The notes beneath the pieces were generated by a model. The model saw only the letters and a program-made list of their open reading frames with translations, ran no database searches and was not told the DNA's origin. A DNA stretch of 64,000 bases. It comes from Panagrolaimus kolymaensis (Eukaryota; Nematoda; Chromadorea; Rhabditida; Panagrolaimidae). Numbering within the stretch: position 1 is the first letter of the stretch; the number at the start of each line of letters is the position of its first letter. Location of the stretch: the NCBI GenBank assembly GCA_028622995.1, contig JAJQJQ010000003.1:9734001-9798000 (forward strand), given 5' to 3'. Made by a program: the position numbers and the translations under genes. Below, piece after piece: positions 50,901 through 60,537 of the stretch.

Positions 50901-53900
50901 TCATAGTCAACCAAATAAATATTTAAAAAAACTATTTATAAAAAAAATAATTTACATTTACATTAACGAAAGTTTATGAGTGCCGTCATGTTGATGTTGA
51001 TGATTATTAACATTATTTATGGTATTACATCGAAAAACAATCTTTATTTCAATCATCTTTTCTTTGACCAATTACAAAATCTAAAGTCAAAAAGTTTATT
51101 ATTAATGATAACAGAAAAATGAAGATTTCAGAATGTTTAGACAGCCTTGTTTTTAATATAGCTTTTTTTATGGAAATAAAATTATTTTAATCTTTTTTCT
51201 TTGTAATTTTGAAATTAATATTATTTTTTAAAAGAATATTTTAAAAGTTTGAAATTTCTTTTCTCTTAAAGCTTATTTATATTCAATTTTTAGGTCGTTC
51301 AAGTGAACTTATTAAGCTTGTTAATGACTGTCGAAGTGAATACAAATCTGGATCTGCAGATAATAAAATTGATGCCGAAATATATAAACTAATTCGTAAT
51401 ATTAAAAATAATCAAAAGAAATATTACTGTTACCTACTCATTGATCCAAGAAAAATCAAAAATTTGAACAATCCAAGCTTAACTGATTTCATCAGATCTA
51501 TTTTTTATGTTGGCAAAGGACAAGGAAATCGCCCACTTGATCATTTGGTTGAAACCAAGAAAAAAGGAGTAAGTTTTTGATATTTTTATCGTCATCAAAT
51601 AATTTACTATTACGAAAAGCTTTTAAAGTTATACCATTCACAAAAAAAATTAAGTATTTGAACAATAATATGACTTGCAAAGCTTCTCAAGCAAAACAGA
51701 AGTTTATTTAAAAATAATATTTGACTTTTTTGGGAACGTGCGAATGAAAATTTCAATATGCCATCCATACAAAATAATGAAATTCAGTCCAATTTTTCTT
51801 TTCATGAAAAGGAATTTAGCAATTATTGGCGAACAAAATAATTTTGGTCATTTTTATTTTATGAAGTTTTATTTTTTGTTTTTGTTTGTTTCTAGTATAT
51901 TTCAACTATAGACAAAATAGACAAAAAGGGTTGATATAAGGCTCATCAGGGATGTCCGAACATGGGTTTCGACCAATCCGAACATCCGAACGTCGAACAT
52001 TGTTCGGATACGTTAAAATTTGCTTTTTTTTTAATCCGAACATACGAACCTCCAAACAATGTTCGGACAAAATGGCCGAACATCCGAACCCCGAACTCCG
52101 AACGTTCGGACATTCCTGTGGCGCATGCATAATTACTGCTATAAAAATTTTATAAATTTATCATCAAACGTTAAGAAATTTTTTTTAAATATTTCTAATT
52201 TGATATAATTATTATAAAATTATTGCACTTAGTGAAATAGTGTAATTACAATTAATTTTACAACCATCGAAAGTTGAAAAGCTTCTGTTTTTTTTCTAAT
52301 TTTATTCAAATAAAAAATATATTAAAAGAATATTAAGTCAAATAAACATCTATTTCTGTAATAAAATGGTATAATTCTAAAAGCTAAATATTTAAGAAAT
52401 GTATAATAATCATTTTAGAAAAAGGAAAAACATGAAAGAATTAAAGAAATTTGGAATGAAGGTTATGGTGTTATTGTTCTTATTCTTTTTAATTTCGTTA
52501 CTGAACTTGAAGCCTATTGTCGAGAAGGTTGTATGATTTCCGCGTCGTCCTTCGATGCATGCTGCTGATGTTCAAAAAGCTGAATTTCAACGACTTCAAA
52601 CTCTTGGTATTGTTGAACCAATCACACACTCTGACTGTGCTTCACCGTGCTCTACTGTTCCTCGTAAAAATGGACATTCTCGTGTGGTTATCGACTTCTC
52701 AACGTGGCTGAACGACATGTTGGAAGAACACTCTTATATGCTGCCATCTCCGGATGATATCTTCAATCAACTTGCTGGAACTCAAGTTCTATCTCAACTC
52801 GACTTTAGCGATGCATACCATCAAATACCGCTAGATGAAGAAAGTCAAATGCTGGTAGCTGTTTCTACGACTTATGGCTTGTTCAAATACAAACGACTTC
52901 CGTTTGGTCTCAAAACTGCTCCAAGTGACTTCCAAGAAATAATGGATAAAATGCTGGCTGATTTTCCATTTGCCGTTGCTTATCTTGACGACGTATTGGT
53001 GCATAGTGCTTCCGTGGCTGAACATCAACTTCATTTGGCTCTGGTTCTTCAAAGAATTCAAGAATATGGTTTCAAACTCAATGCTAAAAAGTGCAAGTTC
53101 TTCTGCTCATCGATTACTTTCCTGGGAAGACTTATTGATGCTCAAGGCGTTCGTCCTGATCCTGCTAAAGTTGCTGCAATTCAAAAGATGGCTACTCCGA
53201 CGTGCTTGTCGACTCTTCGTGCTTTTCTTGGACTTGTAAACTACTATCAAAGCTTCATTCCGGCTATGCGTGATCTTCGTGAACCGTTGGATAATCTTCT
53301 CAAATCTGACGTTGAATGGAAATGGACTTCTATTGAAGATGCTGCTGTGGAAGTTATCAAGAAGAAACTCATGGATGAATGCAGACTTACGCATTACGAT
53401 CCTCGACTTCCTATCGTCGTCGCTGCTGATGCGTCTCATGCTGGTATGGGTGGTGTCATTTCTCATATTGACAAAGATGGAAAAGAAAAACCTATTCATT
53501 TCTTCTCTCGTGCTCTCAACTCTGCTCAACAAAAGTATTCTCAAACTGAAAAAGAAGGTTTAGCTCTGGTGACAGCTGTCAAGACTTTTCATCGCTATCT
53601 GGAAGGAAGGAAGTTCACTCTCCTGACTGATCACAAAGCTCTTTTGGCTATTTTCGGGCCTAAGAAATCAAGACCTGTTCTGGCTGCTAATCGACTTCAT
53701 CGATGGGCTCTCACTCTGGCTGCTTATGACTTCGTCATAAAATACAAGAACACCAAAGACTTTGGTCAAGCTGATGCCTTATCTCGACTTATTGATGCTG
53801 CTCGTTCCATTCCTGAACTCTACGAAGAAGAAGAAGACTTGAATGATGATCTTGCTATGGAAACTCTCGTCAAACATGTAAGTGCTCTGCCTGTGACTTC

Positions 53901-56900
53901 TGAAGATGTTAAGAAGGAGTATGAAGCTGATGAAGATGCTCAAGCTATTCTCAAACAAATGGCTGGTGGTAATTCGACTTCAAAGTTCTTCAACTCTGAT
54001 GGACGTTTCTCTGTTGTCGACGGAATTATCCTGATGAACGATCGAGTCTATGTTCCAAAGAATCTCCGCAACAAAGTACTTGAAAAGCTGCATTTGGGAC
54101 ATAATGGTATCACTGCAACCATTGCTTTAGCTCGTCAACATGTTTACTGGCATGGTATAACAAAAGATATCGAAGAAATGGTAAAGACTTGCTCTTCTTG
54201 TATACAACTCACTAAGAATCCTGTCAAAACAACTCTTGCTTCTTGGCCTGTTTCGATGAAACCTGGTGATAGAATTCATATCGACTTCGCTGGTCCTCTG
54301 CTTGGTAAAATGTTTTTCATCATTGTGGATAGCTGCTCCAAATGGGTGGATGTTTACAACCTGGACAAAACAACGACTTCTGAAACTACTGACTGCCTTG
54401 GACGTTATTTTGCTGACAATGGTTGTCCTCATGTAATGGTTTCTGATAATGGTCCTCAATTTACTTCTGCTGAATTTTCGATTTTCTGCTCCGTAAATGG
54501 TGTCAAGCATATTCGAACTCCACCATATCATCCACAATCCAATGGGCAAGCTGAACGTATCGTCGACGTGGTAAAAAGATTTATCATCAAAAGCTCTCTT
54601 CAACATGGTCCAAACTTGAACTTACGAAAAACTATCAACGAATTCCTGTTGACACATCGCACAACTCCATCAAAATCAACTCCTGGTGGTGTTTCTCCTG
54701 CTTTTGCTCATCTTGGACGTGAACTGCGTACAACTCTTGACTTGCTTCGTCCTCAAACCATGCATAATCTTGGATCTTCTGACGTGGAAATGGAAGAACA
54801 ATTCAACAAACAACATGGTGCTCATCCTCGTGATTTCGAAATTGGTGAAAATGTTTATGGAAGAAAGAAAGCTGGCTCTGCATGGTTTCCTGCTGACATC
54901 AATGCGAGAATTGGATCTCGACTCTATTTGGTCAAAGACTTGGATGGAAAAACTCATCGACTTCACACAAATCAACTGGTAAAACGATTTTCGTCTAACT
55001 CTACTGAAGGTGAAGTTCAACTGGATGATAATGCTCATGAACCAATGGATCAACTTTCACCTCCTGAAATTTCAAATGATCCTCCTTCACCATCTCTTTC
55101 ATCAACAGCTACGCTTGAAGACAATGACTTCGAAGTTGCTCAAACTCCTGCTCTCGACGTATCGTCGCCTGATGAAGCTCTTTTTTATTCTCCTGCTAGC
55201 TCTCCTGTTCGTTCTCCTGCTCAATCTCTTGCTCAATCTCCTGTTCGACCGCCATCTCCTGCTCAAACCTTGCCTCGACGTTCAACGCGCCCTCACAATC
55301 CTACTCGACGTTTATATGTTGACCCACAAAATAAAACTCACTATTGTGACGTTTAAATTAAGTGGGGAGGGATGTTGGAGTGCTTTATGGGGCCCATCAA
55401 ATATGTCTCTTCTCTGTCTTGGACGTGGTCTATCTCTGGTTGTCTGTCTCCCTCTCCTGTATCATTGCCTGTGAATATCTAACCGCCTACTTATTGTTCT
55501 TGTTAGTATATTGTATCTCTTGATGTAACTGTGGACTTCGGTCTTATATAAACTTCTAATACTAATTGTATATCGGCTGATACAACAGAAACTAATTTGA
55601 TTTTTTTTGTAAATATGAAGATATTTAAGAAAATCTAACATTCATTTGATACTTAATTTAATTTTTTAACTAAATCTTACCCATTTTCCAGACTTATTTT
55701 ACTACGGAAATTATATTTTATATTACTACATTTTCATTTATTCCGAGCTGAAGGAGCCAAATTTGATTTATGTAAATAGAGAGAAGCCTTCATTTTGGGT
55801 TTCAAATTTTGGAAATGCACAAAAATTTAATGCATATATTAGAAAATAATATGAATCATTTTATGAAGGCCAGGTTAATAAATGAATTTTTATTTCCTTA
55901 AATAAAATAAACATTTATATTAACTTTTTCAGGCTCAAAAAGTCAGCGTCATGCTGTTACATCGTCAAGTACGTCTTGCAAGATTCAAAATAGTGTTAAA
56001 GATAAAAATATATTTTAGCGTCTAATGCTCCTTCATCGACGCCAGCCTCTTTATCTTCATCATCTACTGGCACCCTTCCAGTTAACATCACACCAGCATC
56101 ATCATTATCGGCTTTTCCAAGTAGTTCATCATCATCAACATTGTTTGTTCCCAGTTTTTTCAACAATCCAGGTAAGTGAACTAAAAAAAATGTAATTTAA
56201 ATTACTAAATTAAAATTTGAATATAAATATTTTGCATAATATAATAATCAAGGCTGTCTAAACATAATACTTTCATAACAATTAAATAAAATATTCCAAC
56301 AATACTCAAATTTTTTGCAAAAGATACTTTTCCTATCAAACATTTAAATATATTTTTCATAAACCAAATAACTTTAATTCATAGTCAACCAAATAAATAT
56401 TTAAAAAAACTATTTATAAAAAAAATAATTTACATTTACATTAACGAAAGTTTATGAGTGCCGTCATGTTGATGTTGATGATTATTAACATTATTTATGG
56501 TATTACATCGAAAAACAATCTTTATTTCAATCATCTTTTCTTTGACCAATTACAAAATCTAAAGTCAAAAAGTTTATTATTAATGATAACAGAAAAATGA
56601 AGATTTCAGAATGTTTAGACAGCCTTGTTTTTAATATAGCTTTTTTTATGGAAATAAAATTATTTTAATCTTTTTTCTTTGTAATTTTGAAATTAATATT
56701 ATTTTTTAAAAGAATATTTTAAAAGTTTGAAATTTCTTTTCTCTTAAAGCTTATTTATATTCAATTTTTAGGTCGTTCAAGTGAACTTATTAAGCTTGTT
56801 AATGACTGTCGAAGTGAATACAAATCTGGATCTGCAGATAATAAAATTGATGCCGAAATATATAAACTAATTCGTAATATTAAAAATAATCAAAAGAAAT

Positions 56901-58341
56901 ATTACTGTTACCTACTCATTGATCCAAGAAAAATCAAAAATTTGAACAATCCAAGCTTAACTGATTTCATCAGATCTATTTTTTATGTTGGCAAAGGACA
57001 AGGAAATCGCCCACTTGATCATTTGGTTGAAACCAAGAAAAAAGGAGTAAGTTTTTGATATTTTTATCGTCATCAAATAATTTACTATTACGAAAAGCTT
57101 TTAAAGTTATACCATTCACAAAAAAAATTAAGTATTTGAACAATAATATGACTTGCAAAGCTTCTCAAGCAAAACAGAAGTTTATTTAAAAATAATATTT
57201 GACTTTTTTGGGAACGTGCGAATGAAAATTTCAATATGCCATCCATACAAAATAATGAAATTCAGTCCAATTTTTCTTTTCATGAAAAGGAATTTAGCAA
57301 TTATTGGCGAACAAAATAATTTTGGTCATTTTTATTTTATGAAGTTTTATTTTTTGTTTTTGTTTGTTTCTAGTATATTTCAACTATAGACAAAATAGAC
57401 AAAAAGGGTTGATATAAGGCTCATCAGGGATGTCCGAACATGGGTTTCGACCAATCCGAACATCCGAACGTCGAACATTGTTCGGATACGTTAAAATTTG
57501 CTTTTTTTTTAATCCGAACATACGAACCTCCAAACAATGTTCGGACAAAATGGCCGAACATCCGAACCCCGAACTCCGAACGTTCGGACATTCCTGTGGC
57601 GCATGCATAATTACTGCTATAAAAATTTTATAAATTTATCATCAAACGTTAAGAAATTTTTTTTAAATATTTCTAATTTGATATAATTATTATAAAATTA
57701 TTGCACTTAGTGAAATAGTGTAATTACAATTAATTTTACAACCATCGAAAGTTGAAAAGCTTCTGTTTTTTTTCTAATTTTATTCAAATAAAAAATATAT
57801 TAAAAGAATATTAAGTCAAATAAACATCTATTTCTGTAATAAAATGGTATAATTCTAAAAGCTAAATATTTAAGAAATGTATAATAATCATTTTAGAAAA
57901 AGGAAAAACATGAAAGAATTAAAGAAATTTGGAATGAAGGTTATGGTGTTATTGTTCTTATTCTTTTTAATTTCGTTACTGAACTTGAAGCCTATTGTCG
58001 AGAAGGTTGTATGATTTCAGCTTGTAGACTTGATACACTTACTAATGACAAGGCTGGAAATTTAAAGAAATTGAAGAAAGCGCGTGGTGTAACAATAAAT
58101 CTTATTGAAGCATGCGGCTCTGAATTTTTACTTCGGGCATTTCACATTTTCAAAGAACGACCTCATCGTCAGTTTACAGAAAACGATGCTTGTAAGTTAA
58201 ATCTTTGCGTAATATAAATAATCATAATTTTTAGCAAATGATACAAGTTTCTATCCTCTTGTCACTGCTGATCAACCTTTGATTATTCAACAAAATGGTA
58301 TAGTTTTCCACAATCCCAGGAATGATCGTCTAAGATTGTGA
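44925..58341 (+). CDS. Small GIY-YIG nuclease of LEM-3/ANKLE1 class, disrupted locus
   Basis: Reading around the insertions gives exons 44925-44985, 50455-50490 (or 55933-55968), 50541-50693 (or 56019-56171), 51294-51568 (or 56772-57046), 57897-58191 and 58235-58341; 927 nt, 308 aa, all phases agreeing. LEM-3/ANKLE1 nucleases cut branched or bridging DNA in late mitosis and meiosis. The GIY-YIG domain has YYCYLLIDPR (about 127-136), SIFYVGKG (152-159), R163 and H167 of the RPLDHL segment, then IWNEGYGV and the metal glutamate in ELEAYCRE (E205). Ankyrin repeats and a LEM domain are absent; the N terminus is short and Ser/Thr-rich. A retrotransposon fills intron 1. A 5,478-bp duplication makes a second set of exons 2-4 and leaves a first, broken exon 5 (52419-52540) that runs into pol sequence and meets a stop at 52566. 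A normal mRNA needs that broken exon skipped. Confidence 0.8.
45271..45275. other. Target-site duplication, left (GAAAC)
   Basis: Five bases directly before the 5' LTR, repeated at 50110-50114 directly after the 3' LTR and again at 55588-55592 after the duplicated 3' LTR. Confidence 0.9.
45276..45490 (+). repeat. 5' LTR of the gypsy element
   Basis: 215 bp, TGTTG...CAACA. A TATA-like TATATAAA at 45448-45455 could position the retroviral-type promoter, with R and U5 correspondingly short. Same sequence as 49895-50109. Confidence 0.95.
45493..45510 (+). promoter_or_regulatory. Putative primer-binding site
   Basis: TGGTGACGAG begins two bases after the 5' LTR. The leading TGG pairs with a tRNA CCA end, as in most LTR elements. 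I cannot name the tRNA from sequence alone. Confidence 0.6.
45544..49878 (+). CDS. Gag-Pol polyprotein of the gypsy retrotransposon
   Basis: One uninterrupted frame of 1444 aa. Gag-like N terminus (about 1-250), then a cysteine cluster CPSCEGAHPRLTC and a CCHC zinc knuckle CRFCNIKGHIEAAC (about 282-295). Aspartic protease core QLDAGSELTLL at about 357-367. Reverse transcriptase with the catalytic YLDDVLV near 654-660. Ty3-type RNase H starting ADASHAGMGG near 801 and including LLTDHKALL. Integrase with an HHCC finger (HLGHNG to CSSC, about 1023-1059), then the catalytic triad in IDFAGP, VSDNGPQF and NGQAER, the last two about 36 residues apart. The tail is Ser/Pro-rich and ends in basic residues. 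Gag and Pol are fused without a frameshift, as in some gypsy lineages. The polyprotein copies the element RNA and inserts the DNA. All catalytic residues are present. Codon use is less A/T-biased than in neighbouring host genes. Confidence 0.96.
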   Translation: MVDAKEQMDAVLKALQTLTAATTTLMTNQNAAAGLGANVSGAATQAQRLLPKLPDFQHDPAKRNGVELWFERVETVLGLDDGLSAKEKVKLVINTLDAATYEKVRSALLPFTKDISKYEDFGKLKETMISLFDKKQSLFATRFDAFHLTWNADVESLDEYIGRIRSSSAQMEWLKFGQDQCDTLRFIMGMTCSQHENLRVMALNALNKDSQTKLDDLQKLLNDALLTREDQKLPEQSHVNYVREFKKSTSNEEKPEGKKAAFCPSCEGAHPRLTCRFRNAICRFCNIKGHIEAACMKKKKTSTKFDSKRNFYAPARTYESNVKALTCDSPMISSCTASVSRGRRMVNVKVNGTQLKAQLDAGSELTLLTHAHYKALGKPGLDGTSFMARAVNNTTLHIDGSFLADVELKVKVEGMEETRKKEILVHVADIDISLLGQNFYDAFDVDDFPVKNILCNMVVKESIAPTGAIEELHRRFKPLFEEGMGLCTMASVHLQLKKDAKPVFIRARRPSMHAADVQKAEFQRLQTLGIVEPITHSDCASPCSTVPRKNGHSRVVIDFSTWLNDMLEEHSYMLPSPDDIFNQLAGTQVLSQLDFSDAYHQIPLDEESQMLVAVSTTYGLFKYKRLPFGLKTAPSDFQEIMDKMLADFPFAVAYLDDVLVHSASVAEHQLHLALVLQRIQEYGFKLNAKKCKFFCSSITFLGRLIDAQGVRPDPAKVAAIQKMATPTCLSTLRAFLGLVNYYQSFIPAMRDLREPLDNLLKSDVEWKWTSIEDAAVEVIKKKLMDECRLTHYDPRLPIVVAADASHAGMGGVISHIDKDGKEKPIHFFSRALNSAQQKYSQTEKEGLALVTAVKTFHRYLEGRKFTLLTDHKALLAIFGPKKSRPVLAANRLHRWALTLAAYDFVIKYKNTKDFGQADALSRLIDAARSIPELYEEEEDLNDDLAMETLVKHVSALPVTSEDVKKEYEADEDAQAILKQMAGGNSTSKFFNSDGRFSVVDGIILMNDRVYVPKNLRNKVLEKLHLGHNGITATIALARQHVYWHGITKDIEEMVKTCSSCIQLTKNPVKTTLASWPVSMKPGDRIHIDFAGPLLGKMFFIIVDSCSKWVDVYNLDKTTTSETTDCLGRYFADNGCPHVMVSDNGPQFTSAEFSIFCSVNGVKHIRTPPYHPQSNGQAERIVDVVKRFIIKSSLQHGPNLNLRKTINEFLLTHRTTPSKSTPGGVSPAFAHLGRELRTTLDLLRPQTMHNLGSSDVEMEEQFNKQHGAHPRDFEIGENVYGRKKAGSAWFPADINARIGSRLYLVKDLDGKTHRLHTNQLVKRFSSNSTEGEVQLDDNAHEPMDQLSPPEISNDPPSPSLSSTATLEDNDFEVAQTPALDVSSPDEALFYSPASSPVRSPAQSLAQSPVRPPSPAQTLPRRSTRPHNPTRRLYVDPQNKTHYCDV
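49882..49894 (+). promoter_or_regulatory. Polypurine tract
   Basis: AAGTGGGGAGGGA ends exactly where the 3' LTR begins, the position from which plus-strand DNA synthesis is primed in LTR elements. Confidence 0.85.
49895..50109 (+). repeat. 3' LTR of the gypsy element
   Basis: 215 bp, reads the same as the 5' LTR; followed by the GAAAC target duplication at 50110-50114. Confidence 0.95.
51947..52118. mobile_element. hAT-like short non-autonomous element, copy in unit 1
   Basis: A 172-bp segment in intron 4 of the GIY-YIG gene. Its ends are inverted copies: CAGGGATGTCCGAAC on the left and, on the complementary strand, CAGGAATGTCCGAAC on the right. It is packed with TCCGAAC and its complement GTTCGGA. 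It is flanked by AGGCTCAT and TGGCGCAT, an 8-bp near-match (6 of 8). CAGGG-type ends with 8-bp target duplications are typical of hAT transposons. No transposase is encoded. Confidence 0.75.
52419..52568 (+). pseudogene. Broken copy of GIY-YIG exon 5 fused to pol sequence
   Basis: Host exon 5 starts normally at 52419 (after CATTTTAG) and is cut at 52540 by the duplication junction. Continuing in the host frame through the retrotransposon bases gives a TGA at 52566-52568, ten codons after the last host methionine. The exon has lost its donor site and the C-terminal part of the nuclease domain. Confidence 0.88.
52541..55372 (+). pseudogene. 5'-truncated gag-pol copy
   Basis: Second copy of the 3' part of gag-pol, open from ATG 52555 to 55356 (933 aa). 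It keeps most of the reverse transcriptase from just after the protease region, RNase H, integrase and the Ser/Pro-rich tail, but has no gag, zinc knuckle, protease, 5' LTR or primer site. In the pol frame a TGA precedes the junction, so no fusion to host exon 5 is possible in that frame. The fragment cannot move on its own. Its open frame is intact because the duplication is recent. Confidence 0.93.
55373..55587 (+). repeat. Duplicated 3' LTR
   Basis: Third copy of the 215-bp LTR, carried by unit 2 of the tandem duplication, followed by GAAAC and the same intron sequence as after 50109. Confidence 0.95.
57425..57596. mobile_element. hAT-like short element, copy in unit 2
   Basis: Exact repeat of 51947-52118, 5,478 bases downstream, including the same flanking 8-mers. 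It arose by the tandem duplication, not by a separate insertion. Confidence 0.75.
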
Positions 58342-59281
58342 AATTAAAAAGCTGAATTAAAAATATCACCGCTTTAAATATAATAAGATTTTAGATGCCA
58401 ATTTAATCTACTGTGTCCCAATAAAAAAGTAATGGGTCTTCTATAGTTTTGCATGCCAGCTTTAAGAAATTTCTTTTTTTCTTTATTTTTTCTTTTTCAT
58501 AAGCAAACAAGAAGCATTGTGCAATGAAAATTTCGTATTGGCAAGCTTTGCAAAAGAAAACTTTTCATTCTTTCTATACTGATACAATTTGTGAAAAATG
58601 CCGGGCATGCAAAACTGTAGAAAGTTCTTAATAATTCCGCAGTAGCAAAGCAACTTTGATTTTTTTTAACATCTATGAATCTGAATAATTTCTGCCGAAT
58701 CGAAGACATTTTTTGCAATAATAATAAAAATTTCAACACACATTCTTTTGTAATGGTGATCTAGTAATACCAAAGATGAACTAAAATAAATATTATTACG
58801 TACATACAAATTTGAATGGAATAGTTTTATTGTCGGTTAATTATCAATCACTAACAAAGTATTTTTTGATTTTTATAAAACTATTATAAACAAGGGAGAA
58901 AGTAAAAGGACGAGCTATAAAAAAAATTGATTGTCATAGTTTAATGTGACATTTTTAAAGATTCAAAAAATTGACTTAATCATGCAGCTACGACTATTAT
59001 TACACAAAAGAATGTTAAAAAAATTTTTGAACCATTTTGGTAACTCCTTATTATTTTCCAGTCATTAATTAAAAATCAATCAACTGAAGGAAACCCTTAA
59101 AAATCACTTTAAGGTGACAAATAAACCCTTTCTTTCCTTAAGTTATTAATTGAGGCTTTATTAAAAAAGTAAGCAATAAATAAAAGAAAGCTTTTTATAT
59201 TTTTCTTTATTATCATTAGTCAAATAATATTTTCATCGTTCTGTAAAGTTTATCAAGATTTTGCGATTTCCATCTTCAAAA
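58342..59281. other. Intergenic region, no gene seen
   Basis: AT-rich sequence after the GIY-YIG stop. The minus-strand open frame 58497-58739 has no signal of a domain. The end should contain the promoter of the F-box-like gene. Confidence 0.5.
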
Positions 59282-60112
59282 ATGTTTAAAAATCAATCGG
59301 ATATGGTTTATTATACATTTGCTTCTCCTCAACGTCAAAAATTTTCATTACCTTCTGCTATTATTTTTCATATTTTTAACAAACCGCGTTCTCCTGGTGA
59401 GCTTCAAAAATTATTCAAAACGTGCAAATATTTCTTCGCTAAACGACCGATTCTTATTGTTGATTACCACGCAACGTTTATGGTATCTCAACTTTCTTCA
59501 AATAATAAAGTTTTTAACTTGAATAATAAGACAACATTTTGGTTTAATGGCCATTTGCATTTTCTTATGCTTTCTCCGTCTATCAATTTATTAAATATCA
59601 TTTACCGAAGCTCCTTGACGTCATTAACAATATGTTCTTCAATTATAACTTTTGCTGAATTTGAAGTTCTGACTTCAGAGAATTCAGAAATCCAAGATTT
59701 CAGGTTTACAGAATCGAGTATCCATTATTTGGATGGGGCAAATGTTCCAATTGATAAAATCCTACAAAAGCTTCCAAAAGTGAAAAAAATTAAATTTGAT
59801 AACAAACAAGAAAGTTATTCCAAAGAAACTCTTAAGAAACTCGTCGACGTCCGATTTTTAAACCCGCTGCAATTTTTTGATTTAAAAATTAGAACTATCT
59901 CGCCTTCATTTGATCCATTATTCTTATGCCAATTTCTAAAAGAAAACTTGTCTCCAAATTTAATTCCACAATCATCTTGGGCTATGCTTTACATTTACGG
60001 CGAAAATAGCAAGCAGATCAAAGATATCTTAGATGTTTCCATCAAAAAAATCTTGAAATCAGAAGGCAAAATTTTTAACGTCATGGCATATGCATACAAA
60101 AATTTAATTTGA
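59282..60112 (+). CDS. F-box-like nematode expanded-family protein
   Basis: A single-exon frame of 276 aa from the ATG at 59282; the frame also opens slightly upstream from a TTG, which I do not use. The N-terminal part (QRQKFSLPSAIIFHIF...ELQKLFKTCKYFFAKRPILIV) resembles the F-box-like segment of large, fast-evolving Panagrolaimus-type families, where F-box proteins usually act as substrate adaptors in SCF ubiquitin ligases. The rest has the alternating Leu/Ile pattern and VKKIKFDN-type strands often seen after such F-boxes, but I cannot name a domain. It lies between the disrupted GIY-YIG gene and its decayed relative, on the same strand. The family assignment rests on remembered resemblance, not an alignment. 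Confidence 0.6.
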   Translation: MFKNQSDMVYYTFASPQRQKFSLPSAIIFHIFNKPRSPGELQKLFKTCKYFFAKRPILIVDYHATFMVSQLSSNNKVFNLNNKTTFWFNGHLHFLMLSPSINLLNIIYRSSLTSLTICSSIITFAEFEVLTSENSEIQDFRFTESSIHYLDGANVPIDKILQKLPKVKKIKFDNKQESYSKETLKKLVDVRFLNPLQFFDLKIRTISPSFDPLFLCQFLKENLSPNLIPQSSWAMLYIYGENSKQIKDILDVSIKKILKSEGKIFNVMAYAYKNLI

Positions 60113-60537
60113 ATTCTGTATTTTGTGATTTTGTTTTTGATTTAAAATTTTAATAAAATCTGAATTTCAACGATTTATGTAGAAACTAACAAAAACGGGG
60201 TTTATAAATTCAATCAAATTTTATATTTTTTTTCTGTATAACAAATGCTATCATTGACAAACCTGTAAGCTGGTAATATTTGATGAGTGAATCATTATAA
60301 CCGGCAAAATAATTTCATAGGTCGCTGAAGGAAAAGCTTATAATTAATCATAACTTTATGCTACAGTCGGAATTTAAAGATCTTCGCTATATCCCACTTT
60401 TATGTTATTAATATAATATTTTTTTTGACAAGGCGTCCTATTTATTAGCATCTTAATGGTTAGGTATTTTAATACAGCTTTTTAATTTTTCTGTTTAAAA
60501 AAAGATGGTCATTCCTGGGATTATTCTCTTACTTTAG
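60113..60537. other. Gap before the divergent GIY-YIG gene; no 5' exon found
   Basis: Possible start codons here (for example near 60247 and 60507) run into stops or give donor phases that do not match the next exon, which needs phase 1. Either a leader exon was missed or the gene is truncated. Confidence 0.4.

Larger units (their letters stand above)
47063..52540. repeat. Tandem duplication, unit 1 (5,478 bp)
   Basis: Runs from inside the reverse-transcriptase region of gag-pol, through the 3' LTR, introns 1-4 and exons 2-4 of the GIY-YIG gene, into the middle of exon 5. Every position I compared matches the sequence 5,478 bases further on. At the join (52540/52541) exon 5 sequence ATGATTTC is fused directly to pol sequence CGCGTCGTCC. 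Confidence 0.95.
52541..58018. repeat. Tandem duplication, unit 2 (5,478 bp)
   Basis: Direct repeat of 47063-52540. It ends where exon 5 of the GIY-YIG gene continues with unique sequence (AGCTTGTAGAC from 58019). I see no inserted bases and no microhomology longer than a base at the junction. Confidence 0.95.

Noticed and set aside
51906..52130. Open frames on both strands (also 57384-57633)
   Set aside because: They translate the TCCGAAC repeats of the hAT-like element and are not genes.
60247..60266. ATG plus GT donor as a 5' exon for the divergent GIY-YIG gene
   Set aside because: The donor leaves phase 2 while the next exon needs phase 1, so the frame would break.
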